Origin: JABDMD01 sp965203475 | GTDB lineage: Bacteria; Pseudomonadota; Gammaproteobacteria; UBA4575 | Assembly (NCBI GenBank): GCA_965203475.1 | Contig: OZ241890.1 | Location: forward strand, 1,178,001 to 1,242,000 | Reading direction: 5' to 3' | DNA length: 64,000 nucleotides | Made by a program: the position numbers and the translations under genes | Part shown: in pieces, positions 25,323 to 34,572 of the stretch | How the letters are laid out: every line of letters starts with the position of its first letter | Numbering within the stretch: the stretch's first letter is position 1 | The notes under the pieces: model-generated | What the model was told of the DNA's origin: nothing | Seen by the model: the letters and a program-made list of their open reading frames with translations, nothing else | Databases searched by the model: none

Positions 25323-26572
25323 CGATCGATTTCTCCAAACACAATATCCTGAGTTCCGATAATGGCCACTACGTCTGCCAACATGTGTCCTCTTGACATT
25401 TCATCTAAGGAAGCCAGGTGTGCGAACCCCGGAGCACGTATTTTTACTCGATAAGGTTTATTTGCCCCATCGGATACTAAATAGATTCCAAATTCGCCCT
25501 TGGGATGTTCAATCGCCGAATAGACTTCTCCAACTGGCAAACAATATCCTTCCGTAAACAATTTAAAGTGGTGAATTAACTCTTCCATTCCCATTTTCAT
25601 TTCTCCACGCGTGGGAGGCGAAAACTTGTGGTTGTCGACCATGACGGGCCCACTGTTATTTCGTAACCATGCAACACATTGTTTAATAATTTCATTGGAT
25701 TGACGCATTTCTTCAATGCGAACTAGATAACGGTCGTAGCAATCGCCATGCACGCCTACAGGAATTTGAAAATCTATCTGATCATAAACTTCATAAGGTT
25801 GTTTTTTGCGTAAGTCCCATTCTATTCCAGAACCTCGTAACATGGGGCCCGTAAATCCGAGTTGCATGGCACGCTCAGGTGTCACGATACCGATATCAAC
25901 GGTACGTTGTTTCCAAATGCGGTTATCTGTTAATAAAGTTTCATATTCATCTACACAAGCAGGAAAACGCTTCGTAAAATCTTCAATAAAATCTAACATT
26001 GACCCGCTTCTTGCATTATTTAATGAATCAACCTCTTTTTGGTCGTGCCACTTTGATTCAACGTACTTAGGCATTTGTTCGGGCAAATCTCGATACACAC
26101 CACCAGGTCGATAATACGTTGCATGCATACGTGTTCCGGAAACCGCTTCATAACAATCCATTAAATCTTCACGTTCACGGAAGCTATATAAAAACACTGT
26201 CATTGCACCGACATCTAAGGCATGCGCACCTAGCCATAACAAATGATTCAGTATTCGAGTGATTTCATCAAACATTACGCGTATGTACTGCGCACGCTCG
26301 GGAACTTCAATATCGGCTAATTTTTCAATGGCCATTACATAGGCGTGTTCATTGCACATCATGGATACATAATCGAGCCGATCCATGTAACCAATGCTTT
26401 GGTTATACGGTTTACTTTCAGCTAACTTTTCAGTTGCACGATGCAATAATCCAATGTGTGGATCTGCGCGCTGCACTACTTCGCCTTCCATTTCTAACAC
26501 TAAACGCAATACACCATGTGCCGCAGGATGTTGTGGCCCAAAGTTCATCGTGTAATTACGCAGCTCAGGCAT
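25319..26572 (-). CDS. nuoD: NADH-quinone oxidoreductase subunit D
   Basis: NuoD is the 49-kDa subunit that lines the quinone site and derives from the hydrogenase large subunit. The 417 residues start at the ATG at 26572, giving the typical MPELRNYTMNFGPQHPAAHG with the His pair near the quinone. The longer reading from 26650 is not typical. The start overlaps the nuoC stop by eight bases. nuoC and nuoD are separate genes here, not fused as in E. coli. Confidence 0.97.
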   Translation of the reverse strand: MPELRNYTMNFGPQHPAAHGVLRLVLEMEGEVVQRADPHIGLLHRATEKLAESKPYNQSIGYMDRLDYVSMMCNEHAYVMAIEKLADIEVPERAQYIRVMFDEITRILNHLLWLGAHALDVGAMTVFLYSFREREDLMDCYEAVSGTRMHATYYRPGGVYRDLPEQMPKYVESKWHDQKEVDSLNNARSGSMLDFIEDFTKRFPACVDEYETLLTDNRIWKQRTVDIGIVTPERAMQLGFTGPMLRGSGIEWDLRKKQPYEVYDQIDFQIPVGVHGDCYDRYLVRIEEMRQSNEIIKQCVAWLRNNSGPVMVDNHKFSPPTRGEMKMGMEELIHHFKLFTEGYCLPVGEVYSAIEHPKGEFGIYLVSDGANKPYRVKIRAPGFAHLASLDEMSRGHMLADVVAIIGTQDIVFGEIDR

Positions 26573-27287
26573 CGGCGTTAGTCTCGCTGTTGTCACTTTC
26601 GTAGCGATGATCATCACGAATAACTTTTGGAACATTAATTCGTGGCTCAATGCTGACTGGTTGATAAATTACACGTTTTTGTTCGGGGTCATAACGAACC
26701 TCTACATGCCCAACCAGTGGAAAATCTTTTCTGAATGGATGTCCGGTAAAACCGTAATCTGTTAACAATCTTCGTAAGTCTGGATGATCTTCAAAAACAA
26801 CTCCATATAAATCAAATGCTTCTCGTTCATACCAATCGGCAGAAGACCAAATACTGGCAACTGAAGGCATAATGGGAAAAGAGTTATCCTCACAAAAAAC
26901 TTTTACGCGAATACGCTGATTTAATGAAACAGAAAGTAAGTGATACACCACTGCATAGCGTGCACTTTCCATATCTGTTTCGACTTTACCATCGTCAAAA
27001 GTAAAACGCCCAAAAGAAGTCTTCTCAACACCCCGGCTAAACCCGGATGAGGTTGCCGTTTCGGTGTTCCATTCATCTACATTAAATTCAAGATAATCAA
27101 CACCCGCTAAATCGATCAACTGTTCAAATTTAAACTCTTCTAAATCACGCAACTGCACCATTACTTGCAATAGATTGCTTGCTTGTACAGAAATAGAAAT
27201 TTCATTACGAAATTCATCAATGGAATCTATTGAAGATGCAAAAGTTTCTTGCAATAGAGTACTTAGTTGTATGGAATCTTCAGACAT
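26565..27287 (-). CDS. nuoC: NADH-quinone oxidoreductase subunit C
   Basis: NuoC is the 30-kDa peripheral-arm subunit that packs against NuoD and NuoB. The 240 residues include the family signature REAFDLYGVVFEDHPDLRRL with the following TDYGFTGHPFRKDFPL. An insertion of about 15 residues near 70-95 (NTETATSSGFSRGVEK region) makes it longer than many homologues. It lies 11 bases after nuoB. Confidence 0.97.
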   Translation of the reverse strand: MSEDSIQLSTLLQETFASSIDSIDEFRNEISISVQASNLLQVMVQLRDLEEFKFEQLIDLAGVDYLEFNVDEWNTETATSSGFSRGVEKTSFGRFTFDDGKVETDMESARYAVVYHLLSVSLNQRIRVKVFCEDNSFPIMPSVASIWSSADWYEREAFDLYGVVFEDHPDLRRLLTDYGFTGHPFRKDFPLVGHVEVRYDPEQKRVIYQPVSIEPRINVPKVIRDDHRYESDNSETNADA

Positions 27288-27298
27288 TTCAGATGCAC

Positions 27299-27823
27299 TT
27301 AGCGTGCTATGGTGTTAGTGCGACGAATTTTATTTTGTAATTGAAGAATTCCGTATAACAATGCCTCAGCGGTTGGCGGACAACCAGGAACATATACATC
27401 AACTGGAACGATTCGATCACAACCACGTACCACAGAATAAGAATAGTGGTAATAACCTCCCCCATTGGCACATGAGCCCATGGAAATCACCCATTTTGGA
27501 TCCGCCATTTGGTCATATACTTTCCGTAACGCCGGCGCCATTTTGTTGACCAACGTTCCCGCAACAATCATGACATCGGACTGTCGTGGACTTGGTCGAA
27601 ACATGACACCAAATCGGTCCAAGTCATAACGAGAAGCACCGGCATGCATCATTTCTACCGCACAACATGCCAAGCCAAACGTCATTGGCCACATGGAACC
27701 TGTACGTGCCCAATTGATTAAGTCATCTAAGCGCGTAGTAATAAAACCTCGCTGCTGTAAAAGATTACTTTCGGGAACGCTATCTCTTAAACCACTTAAA
27801 TTGTTAGTAACTAGCTTTGACAT
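27299..27823 (-). CDS. nuoB: NADH-quinone oxidoreductase subunit B
   Basis: NuoB carries the terminal 4Fe-4S cluster N2 that reduces quinone. In 174 residues the ligands Cys53 and Cys54 (GLACCAVEMM), Cys118 (SMGSCANGGG) and Cys148 (VPGCPP) are all present. It lies 12 bases after nuoA. Confidence 0.98.
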   Translation of the reverse strand: MSKLVTNNLSGLRDSVPESNLLQQRGFITTRLDDLINWARTGSMWPMTFGLACCAVEMMHAGASRYDLDRFGVMFRPSPRQSDVMIVAGTLVNKMAPALRKVYDQMADPKWVISMGSCANGGGYYHYSYSVVRGCDRIVPVDVYVPGCPPTAEALLYGILQLQNKIRRTNTIAR

Positions 27824-27835
27824 AAACGACTTCCA

Positions 27836-28192
27836 TTAATCCCAATCGAGGGCTCCCTTTTTCCACTCATATATAAAACCGACCGTTAAAATAATTAAAA
27901 ACACTGCCATTGAAATAAAGCCGATCAAACCAATTTCACGAATAGCCACTGCCCACGGAAATAAAAAAGCAATTTCTAGATCGAAAATAATGAATAAAAT
28001 CGCAACTAAATAATAACGAACATCAAATTGCATGCGCGCATCTTCAAACGCCTCGAAACCACACTCGTAAGGTGAGTCTTTAGCATCATCTGCTTTTCTT
28101 GGACCCAAGGCCAATCCCAACACCATAGGAATTAAGCCCATGATGGAAGCAATAATGATGAATATTAGTACGGGTAAATAATTTTCTACCAT
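27836..28192 (-). CDS. nuoA: NADH-quinone oxidoreductase subunit A
   Basis: NuoA is a three-helix membrane subunit with the loop signature DSPYECGFEAFEDARMQFDV near the quinone site, which undergoes the active/deactive change in relatives. I chose the ATG at 28192 (118 aa, MVENYLP), which matches the usual length; a GTG at 28207 would add five residues but sits only one base from GGAG. It is the first gene of the operon. I found no convincing promoter in the AT-rich stretch upstream to tRNA-Leu. Confidence 0.96.
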   Translation of the reverse strand: MVENYLPVLIFIIIASIMGLIPMVLGLALGPRKADDAKDSPYECGFEAFEDARMQFDVRYYLVAILFIIFDLEIAFLFPWAVAIREIGLIGFISMAVFLIILTVGFIYEWKKGALDWD

Positions 28193-28381
28193 GGTGGTAA
28201 TTCTCACACTCCAGACAACAAGAAGATCTATGATCTAGTGGATAGTTTTCTTTATTCTTATTATGGTTTTCTTATTGTAATTGTACCTGCTTTAACCACA
28301 GTCAGTTTTTAGTTGAAATTTTGTGCAATAAACACACACTTTTATTAAGCTTAAATTTCTAATCGCTCCACTTTAGCCTCA

Positions 28382-28466
28382 TGGTGCCGATGGCCGGAGT
28401 CGAACCGGCACGGCTTTCGCCACTGCCCCCTCAAGACAGCGTGTCTACCAATTCCACCACATCGGC
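28382..28466 (-). tRNA. tRNA-Leu (GAG)
   Basis: An 85-base class II tRNA with encoded CCA, a long variable arm, the D-arm TGGTGGAATTGGTAGACACG typical of leucine tRNAs, and anticodon GAG in CTTGAGG. The acceptor stem GCCGATG/CATCGGC pairs fully. It lies between secG and nuoA, as in many gammaproteobacteria. Confidence 0.95.
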
Positions 28467-28616
28467 ACAGTTTTGAGTATTCTAGCTTAAGGAATACTTG
28501 CCAGAATCATAAATCCCTAATATCGATATAAGTAATGATAATTTAAAGGATAAATTTTTAGAGCGGCGCAACTACATGAACGCCTTGTTGGGCATTCGCC
28601 CATCTCAATGATTTAA

Positions 28617-29090
28617 CTAATTGGGAAGATCTTCGGTGGGAATATCGTCTGGCAAATCTTCCGAAGTCATTTCTTGTATGGACTCATTTACCGAATCCAT
28701 CATTTCTGCCGCTTCATCAATTTCTGGAATATCATCCACTGACAATTCAGACTCTTGATCCACGATTGGTACATCCATTTCATCAGGAATGTTTTGCATA
28801 ATAGGTTCCTCAATCGTCGTTTGTACCGCATCATCGATAACACTTTCTATTTCTGTTCGATTACTTGCCAAATAGGCTAAAACTAAACTATTGATAAAGA
28901 AACAAGTAGCTAAAATTGCTGTAAGACGTGTTAAAAAAGATGCTGAACCCTGTGAACCAAACACTGTACCCGATGCGCCGCTTCCAAATGCAGCTCCAAC
29001 ATCGGCACCTTTACCGTGTTGAATTAATACTAATCCTATAATGCCAATCGCAAGTAAAACATCAACGGCAACTAATATGCTATATAACAT
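28617..29090 (-). CDS. secG: Preprotein translocase subunit SecG with acidic tail
   Basis: SecG assists SecYEG protein export. Residues 1-80 show the two helices and the glycine-rich loop (GLVLIQHGKGADVGAAFGSG). The tail from about 85 to 157 is strikingly acidic (repeated Glu/Asp with Pro), extending the protein well beyond the usual 110 or so residues. The tail has no similarity I recognise and is likely unstructured. The gene lies 29 bases after tpiA and precedes tRNA-Leu. Two GC-rich hairpins (around 28565 and 28590-28601) follow the stop without a T run. Confidence 0.95.
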   Translation of the reverse strand: MLYSILVAVDVLLAIGIIGLVLIQHGKGADVGAAFGSGASGTVFGSQGSASFLTRLTAILATCFFINSLVLAYLASNRTEIESVIDDAVQTTIEEPIMQNIPDEMDVPIVDQESELSVDDIPEIDEAAEMMDSVNESIQEMTSEDLPDDIPTEDLPN

Positions 29091-29119
29091 TGCTAATTAT
29101 TCTTTTCGGCTAATTCGTC

Positions 29120-29875
29120 TTAATTATTTGCGGCACAAGCAATCGAAATAAAATCGTTTGCATTAAGCGCTGCGCCTCCAATTAATCCGCCATCTATATC
29201 GGGCTGATTGAGTAAATCCACTGCATTCTCCGGTTTCATGCTGCCGCCATAAAGAATTCGAATCTTACTCGCAATATCCTTACTATTCGCATCCAATTTA
29301 CAACGAATAAAATTATGAACCTCCTGTGCTAATTCAGGTGTTGCAGTTTTACCTGTACCAATTGCCCATACTGGCTCATAAGCAATAACACTATTATCAA
29401 AAACCTCAATTCCATATTCATCGAGAATTGCATCAATTTGTTGTGCAATTACAACTTCTGTATGCCCATCATCACGTTCTTCAATTTTTTCGCCTACACA
29501 CAAAATGGGTGTCATTTGATTATTCTTGACTTGCATAAATTTGCTTGCAACATCTTTATTGCTATCACCATAGATGTGTCTGCGTTCAGAGTGACCAATA
29601 ATGGTGTAGGTACAGCCAAACTCTTTAATCATTGTGGCTGAAACTTCTCCAGTATAGGCGCCACTTTCTTGATCAGAACAGTCTTGTGCACCTAAAGATA
29701 TCGCAGTGCCTTCCAGCAAATCTTTCACCTTACTTATGTATATATAAGGTGGACATACAGCCAATTCGGCCACGTTTACTGAATCTTGCAAGTCTCGAAT
29801 TCCAGCAATCAAAGTTTGAATGGATTCAATGCTACCATTGAGTTTCCAGTTACCGGCTACAAGTGGTTGTCGCAT
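29120..29875 (-). CDS. tpiA: Triosephosphate isomerase
   Basis: TpiA interconverts dihydroxyacetone phosphate and glyceraldehyde 3-phosphate in glycolysis and gluconeogenesis. The 251 residues show the active-site Lys11 (GNWKLNG), His95 (IIGHSERR), Glu167 (AYEPVWAIGTG) and the phosphate-binding LYGGSMKPENA loop. It sits between glmM and secG, the usual gammaproteobacterial position, 69 bases after glmM. Confidence 0.98.
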   Translation of the reverse strand: MRQPLVAGNWKLNGSIESIQTLIAGIRDLQDSVNVAELAVCPPYIYISKVKDLLEGTAISLGAQDCSDQESGAYTGEVSATMIKEFGCTYTIIGHSERRHIYGDSNKDVASKFMQVKNNQMTPILCVGEKIEERDDGHTEVVIAQQIDAILDEYGIEVFDNSVIAYEPVWAIGTGKTATPELAQEVHNFIRCKLDANSKDIASKIRILYGGSMKPENAVDLLNQPDIDGGLIGGAALNANDFISIACAANN

Positions 29876-29944
29876 AGAAAATTTGTTAAGGCTATATCAA
29901 AGCCGCGCAGCTTACCGGTGACAAACTAATTAGTAAAGAATTTA

Positions 29945-31279
29945 CTAACAGGCTGCTTGAACACTGTCGGCAATTTGTTGGGCCAACTTTTGAACTTTAG
30001 GTGCATCTGAGCCCTCCACCATTACTCGTACAAGCGGTTCTGTGCCCGAGGGTCTTAATAATACACGGCCGGAACTTGCTAAATCAGATTCTGCATCTTT
30101 CACTGCCTGTTGAATTTCGGGCATGTTATCAATATCAATTTTCTTTTTAATGGGGACATTAATAAGTGTTTGAGGATATTTGCTCATTCCGGCTTTTGCT
30201 TCTCGTAAACTAACTTGTTGTTCTACAAGAATATGTAACACTTGTAATGCAGAAATAATACCATCTCCAGTAGTTGTACGATCTAGACATATAATATGTC
30301 CAGAACCTTCACCTCCAAGATGCCAAGAATTTTTCTGCAACATTTCCAATACATAACGATCACCTACGGCAGCGCGTTGAAATTCTATTCCATCATTACT
30401 AAGGGCATGCTCAAGACCAAGGTTACTCATCAAAGTGCCTACTACTCCCCCCTGTAATCGGTTTGCAGCTTTGCGCGCATGTGCAATGATAAAAAGAAGT
30501 TCATCACCATCGACAATGGCTCCGGTATCATCCACCATAATTAATCGATCTCCATCACCGTCAATGGCAATGCCTAAATCTGCATGATTTTCAATTACCG
30601 CCATACGTAATGACTTAGGATCTGTTGCACCACACTTATCATTAATATTTAAACCATCTGGGTCAGAAGCAATGCTTACAATATCGGCACCCAGCTCAGA
30701 AAATACATTAGGTGCTATGTGATAGGTTGCACCGTGCGCGCAATCTACAACTATCTTTAACCCATTTAATTTAATTCTTGTTGGAATGGTGCTTTTACAG
30801 AATTCAATGTAGCGACCTGCAGCATCATTTACACGCTCTGCTTTACCAAGTTGATCTGAATCAACAACTTCTATGTTTTGCTCAAGTTGTTGTTCAATTT
30901 TTAATTCAACATCGTCTGGTAACTTCAAGCCATCAGAAGAAAAAAACTTCAAGCCATTATCATAATAAGGGTTGTGGGAAGCGCTGATTACGATTCCTGC
31001 AGCCGCACGTAATGTTCTCGTTAAATAAGCAATGGCAGGTGTTGGCATCGGTCCTAGCAATAAACTGTTTACGCCAGCAGCAGATAAACCTGCTTCTAAT
31101 ACTGATTCAAACATATAACCGGAAATGCGCGTGTCTTTTCCAATCAAAACAATATTTTGATCTTCATTACACAGCACTTTTCCAACGGACCAGCCAAGTT
31201 TTAGTACAAAATCGGGCGTCATTACGCCATCACCTACGCGACCACGTATGCCATCCGTACCAAAATATTTACGTTGCAT
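29945..31279 (-). CDS. glmM: Phosphoglucosamine mutase
   Basis: GlmM converts glucosamine 6-phosphate to glucosamine 1-phosphate for UDP-GlcNAc, feeding peptidoglycan and lipopolysaccharide. The 444 residues contain the phospho-serine Ser101 in ISASHNPYYDNG, the magnesium loop DGDGDR near 240 and the C-terminal phosphate-binding RPSGTEPLVRVM. In Pseudomonas folP separates ftsH and glmM; here the 134-base gap holds no gene. Confidence 0.98.
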   Translation of the reverse strand: MQRKYFGTDGIRGRVGDGVMTPDFVLKLGWSVGKVLCNEDQNIVLIGKDTRISGYMFESVLEAGLSAAGVNSLLLGPMPTPAIAYLTRTLRAAAGIVISASHNPYYDNGLKFFSSDGLKLPDDVELKIEQQLEQNIEVVDSDQLGKAERVNDAAGRYIEFCKSTIPTRIKLNGLKIVVDCAHGATYHIAPNVFSELGADIVSIASDPDGLNINDKCGATDPKSLRMAVIENHADLGIAIDGDGDRLIMVDDTGAIVDGDELLFIIAHARKAANRLQGGVVGTLMSNLGLEHALSNDGIEFQRAAVGDRYVLEMLQKNSWHLGGEGSGHIICLDRTTTGDGIISALQVLHILVEQQVSLREAKAGMSKYPQTLINVPIKKKIDIDNMPEIQQAVKDAESDLASSGRVLLRPSGTEPLVRVMVEGSDAPKVQKLAQQIADSVQAAC

Positions 31280-31413
31280 AGAAATTATCTATTCAAGAAG
31301 TATGGTTAGAATTTTACAGAGAAATATAAAAAAAGTACGTGGCTGACATCGTTAATCGATGAACTTACTTTTTTAGCGGAAGTATTAACGCAATTAAATC
31401 GTGAGTGTTAATT

Positions 31414-33336
31414 CTAATGCTCGCTAGCGGGACCACCAATGGGGCCCGTGTCTTTGGACTCTTTGTCTTTTGATGGTGTAGCCGAACCTGAAGTGGGTTC
31501 ATCATCCATCCAATCTTGTGGCGGTCGCGGTTCCCTGCCTTCCATAATGTCATCAATTTGTTGTTTATCGATGGTCTCATATTTAATTAGCGCCTTCGCC
31601 ATGATATGAAGTTTATCCATATTATCTTTGATCAGTTTCCCGGCGCGTTCATAGTTAGAATCTATGATACGACGAATTTCTTGATCTATAGAATTGGCGG
31701 TGTCATCCGAAACTGATTTATGTTGTGTTACTGAATGACCTAAAAACACTTCACCATCTTCTTCGCCATAAGCTAATGGCCCCATTTTTTCAGACAGTCC
31801 CCATTTAGTAACCATGGCGCGCGCAATTTCTGTTGCTCGTTCAATGTCATTAGAGGCACCTGTAGTGACAGCGTCTCCACCAAAAATAAGTTCTTCTGCA
31901 ACACGCCCACCAAACAAGCTTGAAATTTGACTCTCAAGTCGTTGTTTACTGTGACTGTAACGGTCTTCTTCAGGTAAGAACATGGTTACACCCAGTGCTC
32001 TCCCACGCGGAATGATTGTTACTTTATAAACAGGATCATGTTCGGGTACCAAACGTCCAACAATGGCGTGTCCCGACTCATGATAAGCCGTCAGTTCTTT
32101 TTCCTCATCACTCATTACCATGGACTTACGTTCAGAGCCCATTAAGATTTTATCTTTTGCACGTTCAAACTCTTCCATATCTACAGTGCGTTTGTTGGCA
32201 CGCGCTGCAAACAATGCCGCTTCATTTACTAGGTTCGCTAAATCTGCACCGGAAAACCCTGGTGTGCCTCGTGCAATAAAATCAGCACGCACGTCTTTAC
32301 CTAAAGGCACTTTACGCATGTGCACTTTCAAAATTTGTTCACGACCACGAATATCTGGTAATGGAACCGTCACTTGTCGATCAAATCTTCCTGGACGTAA
32401 CAAAGCGGGATCTAAAACATCAGGACGGTTAGTAGCTGCAATCACAATTACACCTTCATTACCATCAAAGCCATCCATTTCAACTAATAATTGGTTCAGT
32501 GTTTGTTCGCGTTCGTCATGCCCACCACCAAGGCCTGCACCACGATGACGACCTACGGCGTCTATTTCATCAATAAAAATAATACAAGGAGAATGTTTTT
32601 TCGCTTGGCTAAACATGTCACGCACACGTGATGCGCCAACACCTACAAACATTTCAACAAAGTCAGAACCTGAAATGGTAAAGAAAGGAACTTTCGCTTC
32701 ACCCGCAATGGCTTTTGCAAGTAATGTTTTACCTGTACCAGGTGAACCCACCATCAATACACCGCGAGGAATTTTACCGCCTAACTTTTGAAACTTTCCT
32801 GGGTCTCGTAAAAATTCAACTAGCTCTGAAACTTCATCTTTAGCTTCTTCTACCCCCGCGACATCAGCAAAAGTTACTTTTATTTGGTCTTCACCCATTA
32901 AGCGTGCTTTGCTTTTACCAAAGGACATCGCTCCACGACCAGAGCCGCCTCCCTGCATTTGCCGCATGAAGAATATCCACACGCCAATCAATAACAGCAT
33001 GGGGAACCAGCTGATAAGAATGTCTAGTAATAAAGAACGTGGTTTTGCTTCACCGGCCTCAAATTTTACATCGTACTTATCTAATGTATCGATAAGTTTG
33101 TCATCATTAGGATTATTGGTTTCAAACTTTTCACCATTTGTCATTTCACCGGTGATTAGACGATTATCGGGACTAATGAAAACTGATTGAATATTGTTAG
33201 ATCTAACCTCTTTAAGAAACTCTGAATAAGCTAATTCATTAGGTTTATCTGGGCGTGGCGCAAAATTATTGAACACAGTCATTAATACAACTGCGATCAC
33301 TGCCCAAAGCATTAAATTTTTAACCATGTCGTTCAA
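31414..33336 (-). CDS. ftsH: ATP-dependent zinc metalloprotease FtsH
   Basis: FtsH is the membrane AAA protease that degrades LpxC, sigma-32 and damaged membrane proteins. The 640 residues have two N-terminal helices (about 5-25 and 100-120, ISWFPMLLLIGVWIFFMRQM), a periplasmic domain, an AAA module with GSPGTGKT near 197, and the zinc motif HESGH near 418. The start is a TTG at 33336 that has GAGG seven bases upstream; an ATG nine bases later lacks a well-spaced site. A Pro/Ser-rich tail ends the protein. It follows rlmE in the usual order. Confidence 0.97.
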   Translation of the reverse strand: MNDMVKNLMLWAVIAVVLMTVFNNFAPRPDKPNELAYSEFLKEVRSNNIQSVFISPDNRLITGEMTNGEKFETNNPNDDKLIDTLDKYDVKFEAGEAKPRSLLLDILISWFPMLLLIGVWIFFMRQMQGGGSGRGAMSFGKSKARLMGEDQIKVTFADVAGVEEAKDEVSELVEFLRDPGKFQKLGGKIPRGVLMVGSPGTGKTLLAKAIAGEAKVPFFTISGSDFVEMFVGVGASRVRDMFSQAKKHSPCIIFIDEIDAVGRHRGAGLGGGHDEREQTLNQLLVEMDGFDGNEGVIVIAATNRPDVLDPALLRPGRFDRQVTVPLPDIRGREQILKVHMRKVPLGKDVRADFIARGTPGFSGADLANLVNEAALFAARANKRTVDMEEFERAKDKILMGSERKSMVMSDEEKELTAYHESGHAIVGRLVPEHDPVYKVTIIPRGRALGVTMFLPEEDRYSHSKQRLESQISSLFGGRVAEELIFGGDAVTTGASNDIERATEIARAMVTKWGLSEKMGPLAYGEEDGEVFLGHSVTQHKSVSDDTANSIDQEIRRIIDSNYERAGKLIKDNMDKLHIMAKALIKYETIDKQQIDDIMEGREPRPPQDWMDDEPTSGSATPSKDKESKDTGPIGGPASEH

Positions 33337-33385
33337 GACTTAACCTCTATTCTTAATAATTCGATTACTTAGTAATTTGACCATA

Positions 33386-33994
33386 CTATAACTTGAATTC
33401 TCGAGCTAGGATATACATCTCGCGGCTACGCGCTCTTGATGCATCGGGTTTACGAATCAGTACCTTACAAAACATATCCTTTAGCATTTTTACATAATCA
33501 TCAAATCCAGCCCCTTGAAATACTTTCACCAGCAGACTGCCGTTTTCAGCCAATACTTGCTGACTAAAGTCAGCGGCCAACTCTGCCAGATACATGGCTT
33601 TTGGCTGATCCACACTGCTGATACCACTAATATTGGGGGCCATATCACTTAAAACAAGGTCTATTTTGTTTGGACCGATAATTTCTAATAAAGATTCAAG
33701 TGTTTTCTGCTCTGTAAAGTCGCCCTGAACGATGTGGACATTTGAAAGCTTGTCAATTTCAAGTAAATCGATCGCTACTACTTGTCCCCGTGAACCAATT
33801 TTTTTGGCCACATATTGAGACCAACTACCCGGAGCTGCCCCTAAATCAACAACACGCATCCCTGCTTGTATTAGCTGATATTTTTTATCCAGTTCTTCAA
33901 GTTTAAAAACAGCACGAGACCGCCAACCCTCTTTATGTGCTTTTTTCACGTAAAGATCTTTTTCGTGTTCCTTGTTCCAGGATTTACTGCGCAT
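33386..33994 (-). CDS. rlmE: 23S rRNA 2'-O-ribose U2552 methyltransferase
   Basis: RlmE (RrmJ/FtsJ) methylates U2552 in the A-loop late in 50S assembly. The 202 residues have the SAM motif VVDLGAAPGSWSQYV, the acidic DLVLSDMAPN motif and the catalytic Lys in SLLVKVFQGAG. It is 67 bases after greA and 49 before ftsH, which matches the conserved rlmE-ftsH pair known for heat-shock induction; I see no heat-shock promoter directly upstream here. Confidence 0.97.
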   Translation of the reverse strand: MRSKSWNKEHEKDLYVKKAHKEGWRSRAVFKLEELDKKYQLIQAGMRVVDLGAAPGSWSQYVAKKIGSRGQVVAIDLLEIDKLSNVHIVQGDFTEQKTLESLLEIIGPNKIDLVLSDMAPNISGISSVDQPKAMYLAELAADFSQQVLAENGSLLVKVFQGAGFDDYVKMLKDMFCKVLIRKPDASRARSREMYILAREFKL

Positions 33995-34061
33995 TAAAAC
34001 GCTTTAGAAAAAATTTGAATTTCTGATAATGGTTTAAAACATTTATGAAAGATTCAATGTT

Positions 34062-34544
34062 TCATTCATTTCCGTAGCGTACTTCAACAATCTCATAATC
34101 TCTTTTACCCGCAGGCGCATCGACCGTTGCAATATCCCCTTCTTCTTTGCCAATCATTGCTCGCGCAATTGGTGAGGTAACTGAAATTAATCCTTGTTTA
34201 ATATCAGCTTCATCTTCACCCACGATCGTGTACGTAATTTCATCCCCTGTCTCTTCATCAGCCACTACTACCGTTACACCAAACACAACACGACCAGTGT
34301 TATTTAGTTTATTGACATCAATAATTTCGGCATTTGATAATTTACCTTCAATTTCTTTAATACGCCCTTCAATAAATGATTGTTGTTCTCTTGCCGCATG
34401 ATATTCTGCATTTTCTTTTAAATCGCCATGCGCTCTTGCAGTTGCAATGGCTTCGATAACTTGCGGCCGCTTAACAGATTTCAACTCATCAAGCTCTTCG
34501 CGTAATTTTTCTGCTCCTCGAACAGTAAGCGGTACTCTACTCAT
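34062..34544 (-). CDS. greA: Transcription elongation factor GreA
   Basis: GreA rescues backtracked RNA polymerase by stimulating transcript cleavage. The 160 residues comprise the N-terminal coiled coil with the acidic tip (LKENAEYHAAREQQ, Asp/Glu at the loop) and the C-terminal FKBP-like domain ending in the YEIVEVRYGNE tail. It begins 28 bases after carB, so it is probably transcribed with carAB. Confidence 0.98.
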   Translation of the reverse strand: MSRVPLTVRGAEKLREELDELKSVKRPQVIEAIATARAHGDLKENAEYHAAREQQSFIEGRIKEIEGKLSNAEIIDVNKLNNTGRVVFGVTVVVADEETGDEITYTIVGEDEADIKQGLISVTSPIARAMIGKEEGDIATVDAPAGKRDYEIVEVRYGNE

Positions 34545-34572
34545 TTAAAGATTTGCTTGCTTCTAATAACGC

